64,000 bases of DNA from an uncultured Acidobacteriota bacterium. Lineage in GTDB: Bacteria; Acidobacteriota; Thermoanaerobaculia; Gp7-AA8. Below the pieces are notes generated by a model. That model was not told where the DNA came from and searched no databases. It was given only the letters and a program-made list of their open reading frames with translations. Numbering within the stretch: the first letter of the stretch is position 1; each line of letters opens with the position of its first letter. The stretch spans positions 40,171 to 104,170 of the forward strand of contig CALMZP010000045.1 in assembly GCA_937870635.1 (NCBI GenBank), in the 5' to 3' direction. Positions 25,655-33,990 of this stretch are shown piece after piece. Both the position numbers and the translations under genes were made by a program.

Positions 25655-26523
25655 TACGCGCCGCCGTCGTCCTCATCCTCTTCAGCATCAACCTCACGGT
25701 ATGGGGCACGGTCGTCCTCCTGGTCGGAGTGGTCAAGTTCTTCACACCGCAGGGGCCCGCCCGCCGCCGGCTCATCCTCACTCTCGCCTCCCTGGGCGAA
25801 GGATGGGTGGCCATGAACAACCACATCTCCGACCTCACGCTCCCCATCCGCTGGGAAATCACCGGCGTCGACGGGCCGCGGCACGATGGCCATTACCTCG
25901 TATTCGCGAACCACATCTCATGGTTCGACATCATCGTCGTCTTCCGCGTCCTGCATCTGCGAACGGCGCTGATCCGTTTTTTCACCAAGCAGGAACTGAT
26001 CTGGCTGCCGTTCATCGGGCAGGCCTGCTGGGCGCTCGAGTTCCCGTTCATGAAGCGGTACAGCGCCGACTACCTCGCGCGTCATCCCGAAAAGCGCGGG
26101 ACGGATCTCGCCACGACGCGGCGCGCATGCGAACGGTATCGAACGCTACCCGTGGCGGTGCTCAATTTTCTGGAAGCGACGCGCTTCACGCTCGACAAGC
26201 ACACCGATCAGGAGTCACCGTATCGTCACCTGCTACGCCCTCGCACCGGCGCCGCCGCGTTCGTCGTCGCCTCCCTCGGCGATCAGCTGGACGGCATCCT
26301 CGACCTGACGATCGCCTACCCCGGACATCTCGTCACCGCCTGGGAGGTGATCACCGGCCGGGTGAAGTCGATCCGCGTCCACGTGCGCCAGCTGCCGATC
26401 CCGCCGGTTCTGTTGACGAGTGCCGTGACCGAGCCGGGACCGGTGCGCGAGGAGTTCCGGGAGTGGATCGAGCGGGTGTGGGCCGAGAAGGACGAGATCC
26501 TCCGCGATTTACTCGCGAAGTAG
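25651..26523 (+). CDS. Membrane 1-acylglycerol-phosphate-type acyltransferase (PlsC superfamily)
   Basis: A protein of 290 residues. An N-terminal membrane segment (VVLILFSINLTVWGTVVLLVGVV) is followed by the acyltransferase signature NHISWFD (His and Asp catalytic), FTKQELIWLPFIGQACWALEFPFMKR and FLEATRF. The layout resembles the YihG/LPLAT subgroup that acts on lysophospholipids. It should add an acyl chain from acyl-CoA or acyl-ACP at the inner membrane. Confidence 0.87.
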   Translation: MIRAAVVLILFSINLTVWGTVVLLVGVVKFFTPQGPARRRLILTLASLGEGWVAMNNHISDLTLPIRWEITGVDGPRHDGHYLVFANHISWFDIIVVFRVLHLRTALIRFFTKQELIWLPFIGQACWALEFPFMKRYSADYLARHPEKRGTDLATTRRACERYRTLPVAVLNFLEATRFTLDKHTDQESPYRHLLRPRTGAAAFVVASLGDQLDGILDLTIAYPGHLVTAWEVITGRVKSIRVHVRQLPIPPVLLTSAVTEPGPVREEFREWIERVWAEKDEILRDLLAK

Positions 26524-26607
26524 TGGAGCGCGGGCGAGGTCGCCCGCGTCCCTGTGGCGGGCGCGATCGCCCGCGGCTCCACTGCGCGGGGTCGCCCGCG
26601 CTCCACT
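26523..26607. repeat. Cluster of three GC-palindromes (copies 9-11)
   Basis: The first copy starts inside the acyltransferase stop (GTGGAGC then GCGGGCGAGGTCGCCCGC, 26523-26549). A second is at 26556-26582 (GCGGGCGCGATCGCCCGC then GGCTCCACT), and a shortened third is at 26583-26607 (GCGGGGTCGCCCGC then GCTCCACT). The array ends one base before the BlaI operators. Confidence 0.85.
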
Positions 26608-26644
26608 ACGAAAGTTTTCGTTGACCATACGAAACATTTCGTAT
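26608..26644. promoter_or_regulatory. Promoter with two BlaI-type operators
   Basis: Two perfect dyads: ACGAAA-GT-TTTCGT (26608-26621) and ATACGAAA-CA-TTTCGTAT (26627-26644), with centres 21 bp apart, two helical turns. A -35 TTGACC (26621-26626) lies between them and a -10 TAGCTT (26644-26649) follows at 17-bp spacing, so the second dyad fills the spacer. This fits autorepression by the BlaI-like protein coded just downstream. Confidence 0.8.
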
Positions 26645-26666
26645 AGCTTCCTCGTAGAACGGAGCG

Positions 26667-27065
26667 ATGCACACGATGATGGAAAAGGCGCTACCCCGCC
26701 CCACCGACGCCGAGCTGGCGATCCTGAACGTGCTGTGGGAGCGCGGACCGAGCACGGTTCGCGATGTACACGACGCGCTGGCGGGCAGACAGGCCACCGG
26801 CTACACCACGGTTCTCAAGCTGATGCAGATCATGACCGAGAAAGGCCTCGTGGTCCGCGACGAGACGCAGCGCGCTCACGTCTATTCGGCTCGCACGAGC
26901 GAGCAGAAGACGCAGCGTCAGCTTCTCGCCGATCTCGCGGATCGCGCGTTCGGCGGATCGCCGGCGAGGCTCGTGATGCAGGCGCTCTCCGGCCGCAAGG
27001 CCTCTGCCGAGGAGCTGAACGAGATTCGCGAGCTGCTCGACAGGCTGGAAGGAGAGTCGAAATGA
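26667..27065 (+). CDS. blaI: BlaI/MecI/CopY-family repressor
   Basis: A protein of 132 residues with the winged-helix of the family: LPRPTDAELAILNVLWERG, TVRDVHDALAG and TGYTTVLKLMQIMTEKGLV, followed by a C-terminal dimerisation region (LADLADRAFGGSPARLVMQAL). It should bind the two dyads upstream and be inactivated by cleavage when the M56 partner is triggered. Its stop overlaps the M56 start (ATGA). No beta-lactamase gene is adjacent, so the inducer need not be a beta-lactam. Confidence 0.93.
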   Translation: MHTMMEKALPRPTDAELAILNVLWERGPSTVRDVHDALAGRQATGYTTVLKLMQIMTEKGLVVRDETQRAHVYSARTSEQKTQRQLLADLADRAFGGSPARLVMQALSGRKASAEELNEIRELLDRLEGESK

Positions 27066-28768
27066 TCGCGATGAACGGACCCCTCTCGGAAGCGATCGGC
27101 CTGGCGGTGCTTCATCTGCTCTGGCAAGGCATCGTCGTGGCGGCCGTCCTTGCCCTCGCGCTCCAGCTGCTCTCGGGTGCCACAGCGAACGTTCGATACG
27201 TTCTCTCCTGCGCAGCCCTCCTCGGCCTCGTCGTCCTCGGCGTCGTCACGGCCCGGACTTCCTACGAAGCTGGATCTCCGGCCATCGTACCGATCGGCGG
27301 CTCGATCGAAGCAGCGAGCGATGAACTCGGAGGCATGGCCGGGGGCGATGCTGCGCCCGCGCCACTCGCTTTCGTCCAGATGCACACGTCCACGATCGCG
27401 TTCGCGTGGCTGGTCGGAGTGACGATCCTCTCCACGCGCCTCGTTCTCAGCTGGAACCGGACCCGCCGCCTCATGGCGTCGACCGAGCCCGTTCCGGCTC
27501 CGTTCGAGAGTGTGGCGGCTCGCCTGGCGCTTGCGCTCGGCGTCGATCGGATCGTGCGCCTCGCGCAATCTTCGGCCGTCGACGTGCCCAGCGTGGCGGG
27601 CTTCCTCAAGCCCGTCATCCTCGTTCCGGCGAGCTCGCTCAGCGGGCTGTCGATCCGCCAGCTCGAGATGGTCTTCGCTCACGAGCTCGCGCACATCCGC
27701 CGTCATGATTACCTCGTCAACATGCTGCAGTCTGTGGCGGAAACGCTGCTCTTCTATCACCCGGCCGCGTGGTGGATCTCCCGTCAGATCCGCGTCGAAC
27801 GCGAAAACTGCTGCGACGACCTCGCGGTGGCGACGTGCGGCGACGCGCTCGAGTACGCGCGGGCTCTCGCCGTCCTCGAAGAGCTCAGAGAAGGCCCGGC
27901 TCTCGTCGTCGCCGCCAACGGCGGATCGCTTCTGGATCGTATCAAGCGCCTCATCAGGGCGCGGGAGAAAAACATGGTGAATGGCTGGACCGCTGTCGCT
28001 GCCGCTCTCACATTCGCAGTCGTAATGACCGTTACGTCTCTTCCAGTTCAGGCGGATCGTGATACGCCGGCGCCCCCCGCGGCTCCCGCCGCAGCGGTCG
28101 ACGTCGTCGCGCCGCGCCCGGCCGCGGCGCCGAAACCGGCCAAAACTCCGCGCGCCGCGATCGCTGTCGCCCCCGCTCCGATCCCGATGGGCGGGGACGA
28201 CTTCCAATACGAGTTCGACGTGGACGTCGATGTCGACCTCCCGGAGATTCCGCTTGCGCCTGAAATCCCGGTAGTGCCCGGCGTTCCGATGGCTCCTCCG
28301 GCGCCCGTGATCGCACCGATGGCATTCGCTGCCGGTGCGGCAGCCTTCGATTTCGATCTCGACGACGATCGCGACCGCGCCAGGGACGGCGATGAGAAGC
28401 CGATGACCGAATCAGGCCCCCTGACGGTCGACGAGCTCATCGCCCTTCGCATTCACGGCGTAACACCCGGCTACATCGCCGAGATGCGCGACGTGTTCGG
28501 CTCGATGAGCCTCCAACAGATCCGGCAGCTCAAAACGATGGGCGTGTCGGCGAAATACGTCGCGGACCTCCGCGCCGGAGGGGTGAACATCACCACCGCG
28601 CGCGAAGCGACGCAGCTGAAGATCCACGGCGTCACACCCGAGTTCGTGCGCTCGCTTGCCGCGGCCGGCTACACGAAGCTCAGCCCCCGCGACCTGGCCC
28701 GCCTGGCCATGGCGGGAGTGAATGCCGATTACATCCGCGAGATGGCGAAGTACCGCGACAAGAAATGA
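27062..28768 (+). CDS. BlaR1-like M56 metallopeptidase with C-terminal HGVTP repeats
   Basis: A protein of 568 residues. Three membrane segments (about 13-35, 41-63, 105-127) precede the cytoplasmic zinc peptidase site HELAHIRRHDYLVN near residue 205, and a fourth segment is at about 308-330. The usual penicillin-binding sensor is absent. Instead an Ala/Pro-rich linker leads to four to five short repeats from about 457 on (LIALRIHGVTPGYIAEM, LKTMGVSAKYVADL, LKIHGVTPEFVRSL, LAMAGVNADYIREM). It probably senses a periplasmic signal and cleaves BlaI. The last codons overlap the next frame. Confidence 0.88.
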   Translation: MIAMNGPLSEAIGLAVLHLLWQGIVVAAVLALALQLLSGATANVRYVLSCAALLGLVVLGVVTARTSYEAGSPAIVPIGGSIEAASDELGGMAGGDAAPAPLAFVQMHTSTIAFAWLVGVTILSTRLVLSWNRTRRLMASTEPVPAPFESVAARLALALGVDRIVRLAQSSAVDVPSVAGFLKPVILVPASSLSGLSIRQLEMVFAHELAHIRRHDYLVNMLQSVAETLLFYHPAAWWISRQIRVERENCCDDLAVATCGDALEYARALAVLEELREGPALVVAANGGSLLDRIKRLIRAREKNMVNGWTAVAAALTFAVVMTVTSLPVQADRDTPAPPAAPAAAVDVVAPRPAAAPKPAKTPRAAIAVAPAPIPMGGDDFQYEFDVDVDVDLPEIPLAPEIPVVPGVPMAPPAPVIAPMAFAAGAAAFDFDLDDDRDRARDGDEKPMTESGPLTVDELIALRIHGVTPGYIAEMRDVFGSMSLQQIRQLKTMGVSAKYVADLRAGGVNITTAREATQLKIHGVTPEFVRSLAAAGYTKLSPRDLARLAMAGVNADYIREMAKYRDKK

Positions 28769-29417
28769 GGAATTCAGAGGCCTATCCACCGCGCAGGTTC
28801 GCTCCGCCGCGCAGGTTCCGGTGTCGTTCACGCTCCCGGCCGAAGCAGGCACCATGACCCTCGAAGGAACGTTCAAGCAGGGCTTCGGCGCCGGACTGTT
28901 CACCTTTTCGCCGAATCCGGCGTTCCTCGACACCGTGCGCGCGATGGGCGTCGGCGTCGAATCAGAGAAACGGCGGGACGGCCGGGAACGGGATCAGGAC
29001 GCGCGCCTCCTCCAGTTCGCCCTCAGTGACGTCTCGACAGCGTTCATCCAATCGATGCGGGCCGCGGGGTACGACGTTTCGCTGGACAAGTATCTGGCGT
29101 TCCGGATCTTCAACATCACTCCCGCGTACCTCCGCGAGTTGAACGATCTCGGATACCGTGACCTCGATTCCGATGCGATCACTTCGTTCCGGATCCACAA
29201 GGTAACGCCCGAGTTCATCCGCGGGATCCGCGAGCTCGGATATGACGACATTCCGGCGCGCAAGCTCGTCGCCATGCGCATCCACCGCGTCACACCCGAG
29301 TTCGTGCGGGAGTTGAAGGCGGCCGGCTACAGCGGAATCCCCATCGACAAGCTCATCTCCATGCGCATTCACGGCGTCGATGCCGAGTTCGCGAAGAGGA
29401 TGAACGGCACGAAGTGA
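28722..29417 (+). pseudogene. HGVTPEF-repeat protein lacking its N-terminus
   Basis: The frame reads a typical partner of M56 cassettes: EEFRGLSTAQVRSAAQVPVS, FTLPAEAGTMTLEGTFK, GAGLFTFSPN, then about five repeats of the type FRIHKVTPEFIRGIRELGY. The family's signal peptide and first domain are missing: EEFRGLS begins within a few bases of the M56 stop. The only in-frame ATG (28722) is inside the M56 gene. A deletion that removed the start of this gene is the simplest reading. Translation by coupling from 28722 is possible, so it may still be expressed. Confidence 0.6.
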
Positions 29418-29462
29418 GGCTAACCGATGACAGGCAACCACAACGTCGTCGCCCGTCACCCG

Positions 29463-32400
29463 CTACTTCACCTCCACCTTCGCCACGTACCGGATATCCC
29501 CGCCCCCTTCGACCAGCCGGAACGGGACGATCTCGATCGTCGGCTCTCGCCCGTCACGTGAGCGCATCACCACCACAAGGCCGCGGCTCACCCCCATCGG
29601 TCCGGCCGCGAAGTAGCGCACGCCAACGTGGTACGTGCCGCGTTCGACCTCCCCGCTCCGGATCACCTCGGGCCCGAAACCCTGTGTGATGTCCTGATAA
29701 AGCTCGAGGCCGGCGCGGTTTCGCGCGTGACCGTAGAAGCACTCTTCACCATCGGGATCGACAACGTGCAGATCGACGTCGTTCGCATCCGTTTCCCAGG
29801 CGAGGGTGACGCGGAGAGCATCCCGGCGGGACAGGTCGATGCCGAGGTCGCGCGCGCGGTCTTCGATGTCCGCGCGGCGACCGGGTGATTTCGCACCCCA
29901 GCTCCGATACACGTAGCCCAGCTCTTCACGCACGACGCGGCGGACGTCGCCGTACCAGTTCGGGAAGGTCTGCTGCAGAGCGGCTTCCAGAACTCGCGCG
30001 GCTTCTTCCGGACGGTCGTCCAGCCACAGCATCAGTGCGAGATGGCGATGGCTGTTCACGCGATCGGGACGCAATTCCAGCGCCTTGCGCAGCGGCGTCT
30101 CAGCGAGGCGGGCACCGCCCACGCGCACCAGCAGCAGGCCGGCGCGCTGCAGGAGCTCCGGTTTCGCCGGCGCCACTTCGATCAGCGACGCATAGGCGCG
30201 TTCGGCTTCGCCGCGGCGGTCGAGATGTTCCGCCGCCAGTCCCAGGATCTCGTAGACCTGAGGATTCTCCGGATCGTAAGGCTGCCACTGCACTCCGAGC
30301 TCGCGGAGCGTGCGCCAGTCTTCATACAGCGCGAGCGCGTCGCTCAGCTTGTTGTACAGAGCGCGGTTCTTCGGGTCGTTGCGCAGCTCCGCCTGCATCG
30401 ATCCGATCTCGTCGCGCTTCGGCTTCTCCTGCCAGATCCAGCCGGTGTCGCTCCGCTTCGGCTCCCTTGGCGGCGGCGGAGGCGCGGGCATGACTGCCGG
30501 CACCTGCATACGCCGGGAGACGATCGAAGGCGCCGATGCGGTCACGGTGATGGCCTCGCTGATCGCAGCCGCGTCGTTCGCGACGACGCCGCCGATGACC
30601 CCGCCGATGACGCCGCCGACGACGCCTCGCGCGACACCACCCTCCTCCTTCATCTCCGGGCGACTACTCTGGAGCTCCGGCACCCGAACCCCCACCGGCG
30701 GTGGCGGCATCTGCGCGACACCCTTGCCGACTCTCGGGCGGGCGAGATCGCCCGCGGCTCCACCTCTCTGTCGATCGAGTCGCGAGATTCCGCTCGCATC
30801 GACGGTCAGAATCGCGGCCAGCGCGCGGCGGTCGAGACCCCACCGCTGATACTCCCACTCGTTTTCGAGGACCAGCATGGTCGTCCGCGGGATCACCACC
30901 CTCTGCTCGATGCTGATGCGGACCTGTTCCGATGCCAGCGCGCGCCGCATCGCTTCCGAAGGCTCCGCCGCTTCCCGTTCGCTGAGATATTCGAGATACG
31001 CTCGATACGCCTCCCGTTCCAGCAGCGGGCCGAACGTCGATGCGCGCAACGACGTCGTTTGCACGGAAGAGACACCGGCCGCGGAGATCTGCGGTTGCGC
31101 GCCGGCGCGCGTACGCCCGAGGACGATCACCTCGTCTCCGGGTTGAACATCGTCGAACGACGATGGGTAAACCCATTCGGACGCCGTATCTCGGATCTCG
31201 ATCGAGCCGCCGAGAGGCCGGCGAAGAAGCGACGCAGCATCACGGGCATTGGCTTCGAGCCGATCGGTGAACGGCACGTTCATCACGCGGCCCCGCCCGG
31301 CCGTCAGACGTTTGGCAACCGCGGCGTCCTGACGGCTGCCGAGAATGAGGGCGTCTACGCGAGTGCGCGGCGGAAGGGCGCGTGCGGCGTCGAGAACTTC
31401 ATTCGGCGACGTCTGTCCGAGCGTCGGGACGAGATCGCTCACGAAAACGACGCCGCGGCCCGGCTTGCCGGCGGCCACCTGCGCCGCGTGACGAATCGTG
31501 GCGGCGAGATCCGTTCCGCCGAGGAAGAGCCGTTCGCGGAGGCGGTTGGCGATCGACGATGCCATGGTGGAGGCGTTGCCGCGGCCGATCGACACGACGC
31601 CGTTGTCGAACGCGAAGACTTCGACCTGATCCAAGGAGGGCATCGCCGCGAGAAATGCTTCGATGGCCTCGATGCGATGTTCGGCACCTTCGGCGGCCGA
31701 CGCCGAGGTGTCGATGTAGAACGTCCACTCACGCGGCACAGCGGCGCTCGTGACTCTCACGTCGGGACGCAGTGCGGCGAGATAGAAGTCGCCTGCCTGC
31801 AGCAGACGCCCCGACCCGGCGGCAGCGGCCGACTCCACACGCAGTTCCAGATCTTCTGCGGGCCGGTAATGGCGCTCATCCATCGAAAAGACGTCGACCG
31901 ACGTTTGCGACAGGCCCGTGGCCCGCGCGATCTCACCCGATATCGGGTTCACCGACGCGCGGAACGCGAAGTGCCCGACCTCGGGGATGCCCCGCAGCGG
32001 AAGCGAATACGTCCGTACACCGTCGCTGACCGGGATCAGCATCGAATACGACAGAAGGATGCGGACCGTGTCGTTCGCTTCGATCGGGAAGATGCGAGCG
32101 GAAAAGCGATTGCCCTGATCCTGTTCGAGGAGCGCAGGGTCGCGCATCTGATGAAGGTATTGCTCGTAGACCTGATTGGCGCGGAGGCGCTCCACGACCT
32201 CCCCTTCCATCAGCTGTCCGCCGACTTCCTTGGCAAACCGGCTGATCGAGGCGTTCGGCGGGAGCGTGCAGGTGAAACGCCCCTCCATCCTCTTCGGCTT
32301 CGGGTTCCGGAAGCGGAACTCGATCTCGGTCAGCGACAGCATCCCGTGAATTGCCACGCGGACGTCGAGATCCTCGATCATGAGCTCCTGCCCATCGGGA

Positions 32401-32609
32401 TCGGAGAGGGAGATGGCGGCGTATCCAGTGGAGCCGCGGGCGATCTCGCCCGTCGAAGCTGTGAGTCGCGGGCGGGGTCGCCCGCGCTCCACCAGGCCTG
32501 GCGTCTGGCCCGTCTCTGCAGATTGCGGGGCGGCGCCGACAAGAATGGAAATGGCAGCTGCGAGCAGGAGAGCACCGGTCATGGCGACCGACCGTGAATA
32601 CGAGTCCAT
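29463..32609 (-). CDS. Exported VIT-VWA-TPR-DUF2135 protein
   Basis: A protein of 1048 residues with a signal peptide, a VIT domain (about 60-190, LSLTEIEFRFRNPKP, VYEQYLHQMRDPALLEQ), a VWA-like domain (about 285-440, WTFYIDTSASAAEGAEHR, GGTDLAATIRHA), a Gly/Val-rich stretch near 690-720, TPR units (about 770-900) and a C-terminal DUF2135-type domain (LAWETDANDVDLHVVDPDGE). The VWA metal site is degenerate (DTSAS in place of DxSxS). It is likely an envelope scaffold. Two regions derive from palindromic elements. GGAGG lies before the ATG. Confidence 0.88.
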   Translation of the reverse strand: MDSYSRSVAMTGALLLAAAISILVGAAPQSAETGQTPGLVERGRPRPRLTASTGEIARGSTGYAAISLSDPDGQELMIEDLDVRVAIHGMLSLTEIEFRFRNPKPKRMEGRFTCTLPPNASISRFAKEVGGQLMEGEVVERLRANQVYEQYLHQMRDPALLEQDQGNRFSARIFPIEANDTVRILLSYSMLIPVSDGVRTYSLPLRGIPEVGHFAFRASVNPISGEIARATGLSQTSVDVFSMDERHYRPAEDLELRVESAAAAGSGRLLQAGDFYLAALRPDVRVTSAAVPREWTFYIDTSASAAEGAEHRIEAIEAFLAAMPSLDQVEVFAFDNGVVSIGRGNASTMASSIANRLRERLFLGGTDLAATIRHAAQVAAGKPGRGVVFVSDLVPTLGQTSPNEVLDAARALPPRTRVDALILGSRQDAAVAKRLTAGRGRVMNVPFTDRLEANARDAASLLRRPLGGSIEIRDTASEWVYPSSFDDVQPGDEVIVLGRTRAGAQPQISAAGVSSVQTTSLRASTFGPLLEREAYRAYLEYLSEREAAEPSEAMRRALASEQVRISIEQRVVIPRTTMLVLENEWEYQRWGLDRRALAAILTVDASGISRLDRQRGGAAGDLARPRVGKGVAQMPPPPVGVRVPELQSSRPEMKEEGGVARGVVGGVIGGVIGGVVANDAAAISEAITVTASAPSIVSRRMQVPAVMPAPPPPPREPKRSDTGWIWQEKPKRDEIGSMQAELRNDPKNRALYNKLSDALALYEDWRTLRELGVQWQPYDPENPQVYEILGLAAEHLDRRGEAERAYASLIEVAPAKPELLQRAGLLLVRVGGARLAETPLRKALELRPDRVNSHRHLALMLWLDDRPEEAARVLEAALQQTFPNWYGDVRRVVREELGYVYRSWGAKSPGRRADIEDRARDLGIDLSRRDALRVTLAWETDANDVDLHVVDPDGEECFYGHARNRAGLELYQDITQGFGPEVIRSGEVERGTYHVGVRYFAAGPMGVSRGLVVVMRSRDGREPTIEIVPFRLVEGGGDIRYVAKVEVK
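30737..30763. repeat. GC-palindrome copy 12, in frame in the VIT-VWA gene
   Basis: GGGCGAGATCGCCC with GGCTCCACC side, read on the minus strand as G-G-A-A-G-D-L-A-R-P in the linker between VWA and the Gly-rich stretch. Confidence 0.8.
32428..32493. repeat. GC-palindrome copies 13 and 14, inverted pair in frame in the VIT-VWA gene
   Basis: GTGGAGCC with GCGGGCGATCTCGCCC (32428-32452) and TCGCGGGCGGGGTCGCCCGC with GCTCCACC (32465-32493). On the minus strand both are read in one frame as V-E-R-G-R-P-R-P-R, then L-T-A-S-T, then G-E-I-A-R-G-S-T. They form a 22-residue insert between signal peptide and VIT domain. Confidence 0.88.
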
Positions 32610-32663
32610 GGAATTCCTCCACCCCGTTGGACACGCCGATAACCCCTGAGGAAACCGACCGTA

Positions 32664-32669
32664 TACAGT
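32664..32669 (+). promoter_or_regulatory. -10 box just before the MacA-like gene
   Basis: TACAGT ending 6 nt before ATG 32676 (an overlapping TATACA gives 8 nt). No ribosome-binding site is seen. Confidence 0.45.
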
Positions 32670-32675
32670 TCAGTC

Positions 32676-33887
32676 ATGAAGCGAAGAACGAAGATCACCA
32701 TCGGTGTAGCCCTGGCCATCGTGGCCATCCTTGTCGTCCTGGGTTTCGCGTCCCGGCGGAACAAGGACGTGACGGAAGTGACGATCGCGAAGGTGGAACG
32801 GTCCGATCTGACCAGCAAGGTCACGGCGACCGGGCGGATCGACGCGCAGCGCAAGGTCGACCTTTCCGCCAACGTGATGGGGCAGATCGTGAACCTGGCC
32901 GTTCGTGAGGGCGACCGGGTCAAGAAGGGAGACTTCCTACTTCAGATCGATCAGAAACAACTTGCTGCAAGCGCGCAGGCGGCCGCGGCATCGCTGGCAG
33001 CCCTCTTCTCCGATCGCGACGCGCAGCGCGCGAACGCGGCCGAAGCGCAGCGGGTCTACGAGCGCGCCCAGAAGAATTACGCCGATCGCATCGTTCCCCT
33101 CGCCGAGCTCGATCGTGCCCGCACCGCGCTACAGGCGGCGCAAGCGAACGTCATGGCCATCGAGCGCCGCATCGACCAGGCTCGCGCCAATGTCGCCGCG
33201 GCCCACGACACTCTGTCCAAGACCACGATGACCGCCCCGATGGACGGCATCGTCACCGCGCTTCCCGTCGAAGAAGGTGAAGTGGCGGTGATCGGCACCA
33301 TGAACAACCCCGGCACGATTCTCCTCACGATCGCCGACATGAGTGTCGTCGAGGCGGTGATGGAGGTCGACGAGACGGACATCCCCAACGTGAAAGTCGG
33401 TCAGCGCGCGACGGTCACCATCGACGCGTATCCGAACAAGACCTTCGCCGGTCTCGTGACCGAGGTGGGCTCGAGCCCGATCAATGCTCAGGCGGCGCAG
33501 TCCGGCGCGGAAGCGGTCAATTTCGAAGTGAAGATTCAGGTGGAGAATCCACCGGAAGGCGTCCGCCCCGGATTTTCCGCCTCAGCGGACATCATCACCG
33601 GCACGGCCACCAAGGCCATAGCCATTCCGATCCAGGCGCTGGTCGTCCGTGAAAAGCCGGGTTCGAAAGCCGGCAAGCCGGAAGAGGAAGAAGGCGTGTT
33701 CATCAACGAGAACGGCCAGGCCAAGTTCGCCGTCGTGGAGACCGGCCTATCCGGCGAGAGCAACATCGAGATCGACACCGGATTGAAGGAAGGTCAGGAA
33801 ATCATCACAGGTCCGTTCAAGGCCTTGCGCGAGATCAAAGACGGCTCGAAGGTGAAGAAGCAAGAGGAAAAGAAGAAGGACGCGTAG
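32676..33887 (+). CDS. MacA-like periplasmic adaptor (membrane fusion protein)
   Basis: A protein of 403 residues with one N-terminal membrane anchor (about 8-25), a split lipoyl/barrel-sandwich domain (GQIVNLAVREGDRVKKGDFLLQID and TTMTAPMDGIVTALPVEEGE by their central motifs), a coiled-coil hairpin between them (QAAAASLAALFSDRD onward), a beta-barrel (MEVDETDIPNVKVGQ) and a membrane-proximal domain. It links an inner-membrane ABC permease to an outer-membrane channel. Two permeases follow; no TolC-like gene is nearby. Confidence 0.9.
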   Translation: MKRRTKITIGVALAIVAILVVLGFASRRNKDVTEVTIAKVERSDLTSKVTATGRIDAQRKVDLSANVMGQIVNLAVREGDRVKKGDFLLQIDQKQLAASAQAAAASLAALFSDRDAQRANAAEAQRVYERAQKNYADRIVPLAELDRARTALQAAQANVMAIERRIDQARANVAAAHDTLSKTTMTAPMDGIVTALPVEEGEVAVIGTMNNPGTILLTIADMSVVEAVMEVDETDIPNVKVGQRATVTIDAYPNKTFAGLVTEVGSSPINAQAAQSGAEAVNFEVKIQVENPPEGVRPGFSASADIITGTATKAIAIPIQALVVREKPGSKAGKPEEEEGVFINENGQAKFAVVETGLSGESNIEIDTGLKEGQEIITGPFKALREIKDGSKVKKQEEKKKDA

Positions 33888-33889
33888 AG

Positions 33890-33984
33890 GGCTCTGGGCT
33901 CCCGGCTCTTGGCTCTTGGCTCTTGGCTCTTGGGAGCCACGAACGCAGATAGTCCCAAGAGCCCACAGCCAAGAGCCAAGAGCC
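33890..33984. repeat. Seven-base-unit inverted repeat (island 6)
   Basis: CTTGGCT repeated three times plus flanks (33890-33935) faces CCAAGAGCC units (33953-33984). It lies inside an apparent operon between the adaptor and the first permease, where it could form a long mRNA hairpin. Confidence 0.8.
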
Positions 33985-33990
33985 TGAACA

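Noticed and set aside
26554..26607. Palindrome array as part of the BlaI operator
   Set aside because: The same palindrome occurs at many places unrelated to BlaI; the AT-rich dyads just after it are the better operators.
30042..32597. 851-codon plus-strand frame opposite the VIT-VWA gene
   Set aside because: The antisense product has no domain and an R/H-rich shadow composition; the minus strand shows signal peptide, VIT, VWA and TPR.
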